This document shows, one piece after another, positions 4,607 to 7,534 of a stretch of DNA of 7,534 bases. Position numbers and translations under genes: made by a program. The notes under the pieces are model-generated. The model did no database searches and had not been told where the DNA came from. It saw only the letters and a program-made list of their open reading frames with translations. Every line of letters begins with the position of its first letter. Positions within the stretch are counted from its first letter, which is position 1. The stretch comes from Parapedobacter sp964613725. Lineage in GTDB: Bacteria; Bacteroidota; Bacteroidia; Sphingobacteriales; Sphingobacteriaceae. The stretch is from contig CAZTJY010000150.1 of the NCBI GenBank assembly GCA_964613725.1, positions 1-7,534 on the forward strand. Direction: 5' to 3'.

Positions 4607-7534
4607 TTATTGTTTTTGCTCAAGCCTGTGTTTCATCACAATCGATTTGATGCCCCGCAGCGGAACCAATACCCAGCCCGGCCGGTTATTGAGTTCATAG
4701 GTGAGCTCGTAAATCGCTTTTTGCATGACGAACGTCTGCAATAGGATGGCTAGGTCACCATTTTCTTTAGGAATGAATGATGTACCTTGCGCGTGCGTCA
4801 GATAAGCCCTCATGAAAAATCCAGACATATAATGATACCATTCTTCAATATGCGGCATAAGTTTATCCGCGTCTTCAGGCCGGATCTGATTGTCGAGAAG
4901 CAAACTGCCATATGCGGCATAATGAAATGACCGAATCATGCCAGCTACGTCACGTAACGGCGAATACTTTAGCCGCCTTTCGCTGTAACTCCGTGCCGGC
5001 TCGCCTTCAAAATCGAGGATAAAAAAGTCGTTACCGGCGTACAGCGTTTGTCCTAAGTGATAATCGCCATGGACACGTATTTTCGTGACATCAATCTTGT
5101 GGCTGTAAATCCTTTTCAGGATACTAAGTATATCTTCCCTCATACCAAGCACTTCCTCGGCCTCTTTTTGGACAGTTTCGGGCAGCTTTTCGAGATTTCG
5201 GTGCAGACTTTGGAAGGCAACCCGCACTGTCGACCGCAAGGAAGAGAAAATGGAGCGCTGGTAATGCAAAGAATACGCTTCAGGCTTGAACGCCGGATTG
5301 TCGTGTTCCGAAGCGAGTGCTTGATGCAATTCGGCCGTACGTGTTCCTAAAAGGCTGACCAGCTCGGCAACCGGTGCCTTCAGCTTTTCTTGCTGTACGC
5401 GGGGGAGCTCTTCATAGGCTGCGGGCTCGGTAAGACTGCCAATCAGCTCCCCCGAACCAGAAGCGCTCGAGGTGGAAAGAAGCGCTTCATTGTAATCGTT
5501 TAGTCGATCGAGCATGTATACCCAGGCATCACTGGCTCCTGTGACCATTTCTTGCATCATTCCCAACACCATGCTCTCCCCTTTAAATTTCCACGTGATG
5601 GCACCTACATAACCGGGGACGTTCTTAAAGCCGGCTTTCTGACTTAGAAACTTTGTCAGCTCTACGTCTGGGTTAATAGCGCGGTCGACCTTCCGGTATA
5701 TTTTCAGATAAAACCTGCCGTCATAAGTCAGTGACGTATTGCTCTGCTCACCGGTAAGTATCTTGGGTTTGGTTTCGGGATTTTCACGCACATGCCGCTT
5801 TACCTCCCGACTACCGGAAAACTTCAGCTCGCTGCCCGCCTGCGGCAGGCTGTGTTCGCCGGCCATGTTTTTTAACAAAGCCTTTTGGAAGTCTATACCG
5901 TATAGCGCGTCATATAAAATGCCGTCGTCACCGTTGATTACAACATTGGCGATGACCGATTGTGGACAGTTTGCATTTAGTTTATATGCCAACTGGCCTT
6001 TGGCAAACGCTACAGGCAACTGGTACAAATCGGGCAAGCCTTCGCGGTAGGTGACTTCCGTTAGCAGGATGAAAGTGCTGTTTTCATCAAGCGGGACTGC
6101 GGCATGATCTACTACGCGGACGCTTTCCAACCCGCGGGCCTTGCCGCCAAACCAGCGTAGGCGCATCAAATAATCGGGCAACACCTCATTTGCGAGTTCC
6201 TCAAGTATCGCCCGGCTGGGTAGGTCTTTCCACCGCTGCAGCGTGATCGTACGTAGTTGGGGTTCGCGCTCCATCTCCGGATGTACCTTTTCCAGCAAAA
6301 AGGACTGGGTTCCGTACGGGCCTAATGTGACGAGATAAAGGGCGTCCTCCCGGATGGAGGGGAAGCGGTTATGGCTTAGTATTTCAACCGGCACATAGCC
6401 GCCATACGCACTTAAGTCCAACTCAGCAGGTTGCGAAAATCGAGATAGATTATTGATAACCAGCATCGTCTGCTCTTCATGGGTACGGGTGAATGCGAGT
6501 ACCTTTGCGTTTTCGCTTTCCACAAATTTCATATTACCACGGCTGAACGCTTTGTACCTTTTGCGGATGCTGATCGCTCTTTTCATCCACCATAACAACG
6601 ACGAGGTGTTGTGTGACTGCAGTTCTACATTGACTGACTCAAAGTGGAACTGGGGATCCAAAATTAAAGGCAGGTACAGCATTTGCGGATTGGCTGTCGA
6701 AAAGCCAGCATTGCGGCCCGAGTGCCATTGCATGGGCGTACGCACGCCATCCCGGTCACCAAGGTAAAAATTGTCGCCCATGCCGATCTCATCTCCGTAA
6801 TAAATGACCGGTGTGCCAGGTAAAGAAAACAAGAGGGTGTTGAGCAATTCGACCTTCTTGCTGTTGTTTTCCAGAAGCGGCGCCAAGCGATGCCTGATTC
6901 CCAAATTGATGCGTGCTTTGGGATCTTTTACGTAAACCTTGTACATGTAGTCGCGCTCCTCATCCGTCACCATTTCCAAGGTCAATTCGTCGTGGTTACG
7001 AAGAAACATCGCCCACTGGCAGGTTTCGGGTATTTCGGGTGTCTGGTCAAATATATCGGTGATGGGATATTTGTCTTCCATCTGAAGCGCCATGAACATA
7101 CGGGGCATTACCGGAAAATGATAGTTCATTTGACATTCATCGCCATTGCCGAAATAAGCAGCTGAATCTTCGGGCCACATATTTGCTTCCGCAAGGAGTA
7201 AGGTGCCGGGATAACGCTCATCGATATACTTCCGCAGTTTTTTGAGGAAGGCATGGGTTTCGGGTAGGTTTTCGCAATTGGTGCCATCGCGCTCAAAGAG
7301 GTACGGTACAGCATCCAGCCGGAAACCGTCTACGCCCATCTTGCACCAATAATCCAACACCTTAAATACTTCTTGCTGTACAAGCGGGCTATCGTAATTC
7401 AGATCGGGCTGGTGAAAGAAGAAACGGTGCCAGTAATATTGTTGCGCAACGGGATCCCAGGTCCAGTTTGACGTTTCGAAATCCTGGAAGATGATACGCG
7501 CATCGTTATATTGGTTCGGGTCATCGGTCCAGAC
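4607..7534 (-). CDS. treS: Bifunctional trehalose synthase-maltokinase TreS-Mak (N-terminus beyond the right edge)
   Basis: This reading frame is open across the right edge: 975 residues are visible and roughly 150 N-terminal ones are missing, judging from TreS relatives. Residues 1 to about 415 are trehalose synthase (GH13), which interconverts trehalose and maltose. It shows VWTDDPNQYNDARIIF at the edge, the nucleophile D74 (VDGFRLDAVPYLFE), the acid/base E116 (LLAEAN) and D182 (RNHDE); the TPVIYYGDEIGMGDN and RTPMQW segments follow. From about 435 comes maltokinase, which makes maltose-1-phosphate with ATP. It has an N-terminal cap (LRWFGGKARG, about 459-468), then GEQSNTS with the likely ATP-binding K611, the kinase loop HGDYHLGQ with catalytic D824, and the metal-binding LDFEGEP with D841. 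It ends with the ELNNRPGW...PLRGI signature near 947-962. A Ser/Gly-rich loop sits at about 685-703. A GTG at 7358-7360 lies inside the TreS domain and is not the real start. glgB follows within a few bases. Confidence 0.95.
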   Translation of the reverse strand, partial: VWTDDPNQYNDARIIFQDFETSNWTWDPVAQQYYWHRFFFHQPDLNYDSPLVQQEVFKVLDYWCKMGVDGFRLDAVPYLFERDGTNCENLPETHAFLKKLRKYIDERYPGTLLLAEANMWPEDSAAYFGNGDECQMNYHFPVMPRMFMALQMEDKYPITDIFDQTPEIPETCQWAMFLRNHDELTLEMVTDEERDYMYKVYVKDPKARINLGIRHRLAPLLENNSKKVELLNTLLFSLPGTPVIYYGDEIGMGDNFYLGDRDGVRTPMQWHSGRNAGFSTANPQMLYLPLILDPQFHFESVNVELQSHNTSSLLWWMKRAISIRKRYKAFSRGNMKFVESENAKVLAFTRTHEEQTMLVINNLSRFSQPAELDLSAYGGYVPVEILSHNRFPSIREDALYLVTLGPYGTQSFLLEKVHPEMEREPQLRTITLQRWKDLPSRAILEELANEVLPDYLMRLRWFGGKARGLESVRVVDHAAVPLDENSTFILLTEVTYREGLPDLYQLPVAFAKGQLAYKLNANCPQSVIANVVINGDDGILYDALYGIDFQKALLKNMAGEHSLPQAGSELKFSGSREVKRHVRENPETKPKILTGEQSNTSLTYDGRFYLKIYRKVDRAINPDVELTKFLSQKAGFKNVPGYVGAITWKFKGESMVLGMMQEMVTGASDAWVYMLDRLNDYNEALLSTSSASGSGELIGSLTEPAAYEELPRVQQEKLKAPVAELVSLLGTRTAELHQALASEHDNPAFKPEAYSLHYQRSIFSSLRSTVRVAFQSLHRNLEKLPETVQKEAEEVLGMREDILSILKRIYSHKIDVTKIRVHGDYHLGQTLYAGNDFFILDFEGEPARSYSERRLKYSPLRDVAGMIRSFHYAAYGSLLLDNQIRPEDADKLMPHIEEWYHYMSGFFMRAYLTHAQGTSFIPKENGDLAILLQTFVMQKAIYELTYELNNRPGWVLVPLRGIKSIVMKHRLEQKQ
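5838..5850. repeat. GC-rich palindrome inside the maltokinase coding region
   Basis: GCCTG-CGG-CAGGC forms a 5-base-pair GC stem with a 3-base loop. An alternative stem, CTGCC-7-GGCAG (5832-5848), overlaps it. On the coding strand it encodes the SLPQAGS segment in a linker-like part of the maltokinase. It looks like the short palindromic units that recur in some genomes, but only one copy is visible here. Confidence 0.35.

Noticed and set aside
5459..5486. Direct repeat AGAAGCGCT, two copies 19 bases apart.
   Set aside because: It lies in the Ser-rich coding loop of the maltokinase and is explained by repeated codons; AGCGCT is itself palindromic, which makes chance matches likely.

Overview
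The window looks like chromosomal DNA of a member of the Bacteroidota, perhaps a Sphingobacteriales or Cytophagales relative; the finer placement is inference. The reasons are a match to the Bacteroidota promoter (TTG-N17-TAnnTTTG), starts preceded by A/T-rich leaders without a clear Shine-Dalgarno, and the style of the proteins. Every supported gene lies on the minus strand, so transcription runs from high to low coordinates.

Right part (about 2659-7534): an alpha-glucan unit. A bifunctional trehalose synthase-maltokinase (TreS-Mak, N-terminus cut by the window edge) is followed directly by the glycogen branching enzyme GlgB. TreS interconverts trehalose and maltose, Mak phosphorylates maltose to maltose-1-phosphate, GlgE (not seen; expected just upstream, beyond position 7534) would polymerise it, and GlgB adds alpha-1,6 branches. 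This is the GlgE route to glycogen-like glucan, with TreS and Mak fused in one polypeptide. A short GC-rich palindrome is embedded in the Mak coding sequence.

Middle (about 2366-2658): a spacer of some 290 bases downstream of glgB. It holds a Bacteroidota-like -7 box, an 8-base inverted repeat around it and a 16-codon leader reading frame in front of the next gene. Base composition becomes visibly more A/T-rich here and stays so to the left edge.

Left part (1-2365): a YdeI/OmpD-associated family protein; then a spacer of about 310 bases with a clear promoter; then a classical short-chain dehydrogenase/reductase followed 18 bases later by an AraC-family regulator that runs off the left edge. 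The last two probably form one transcription unit.

I see no RNA genes, insertion sequences, CRISPR arrays or phage genes, and no strong candidate for a new system. The window is mostly ordinary metabolism; the items worth a second look are small (embedded palindrome, leader frame, operator-like repeat).
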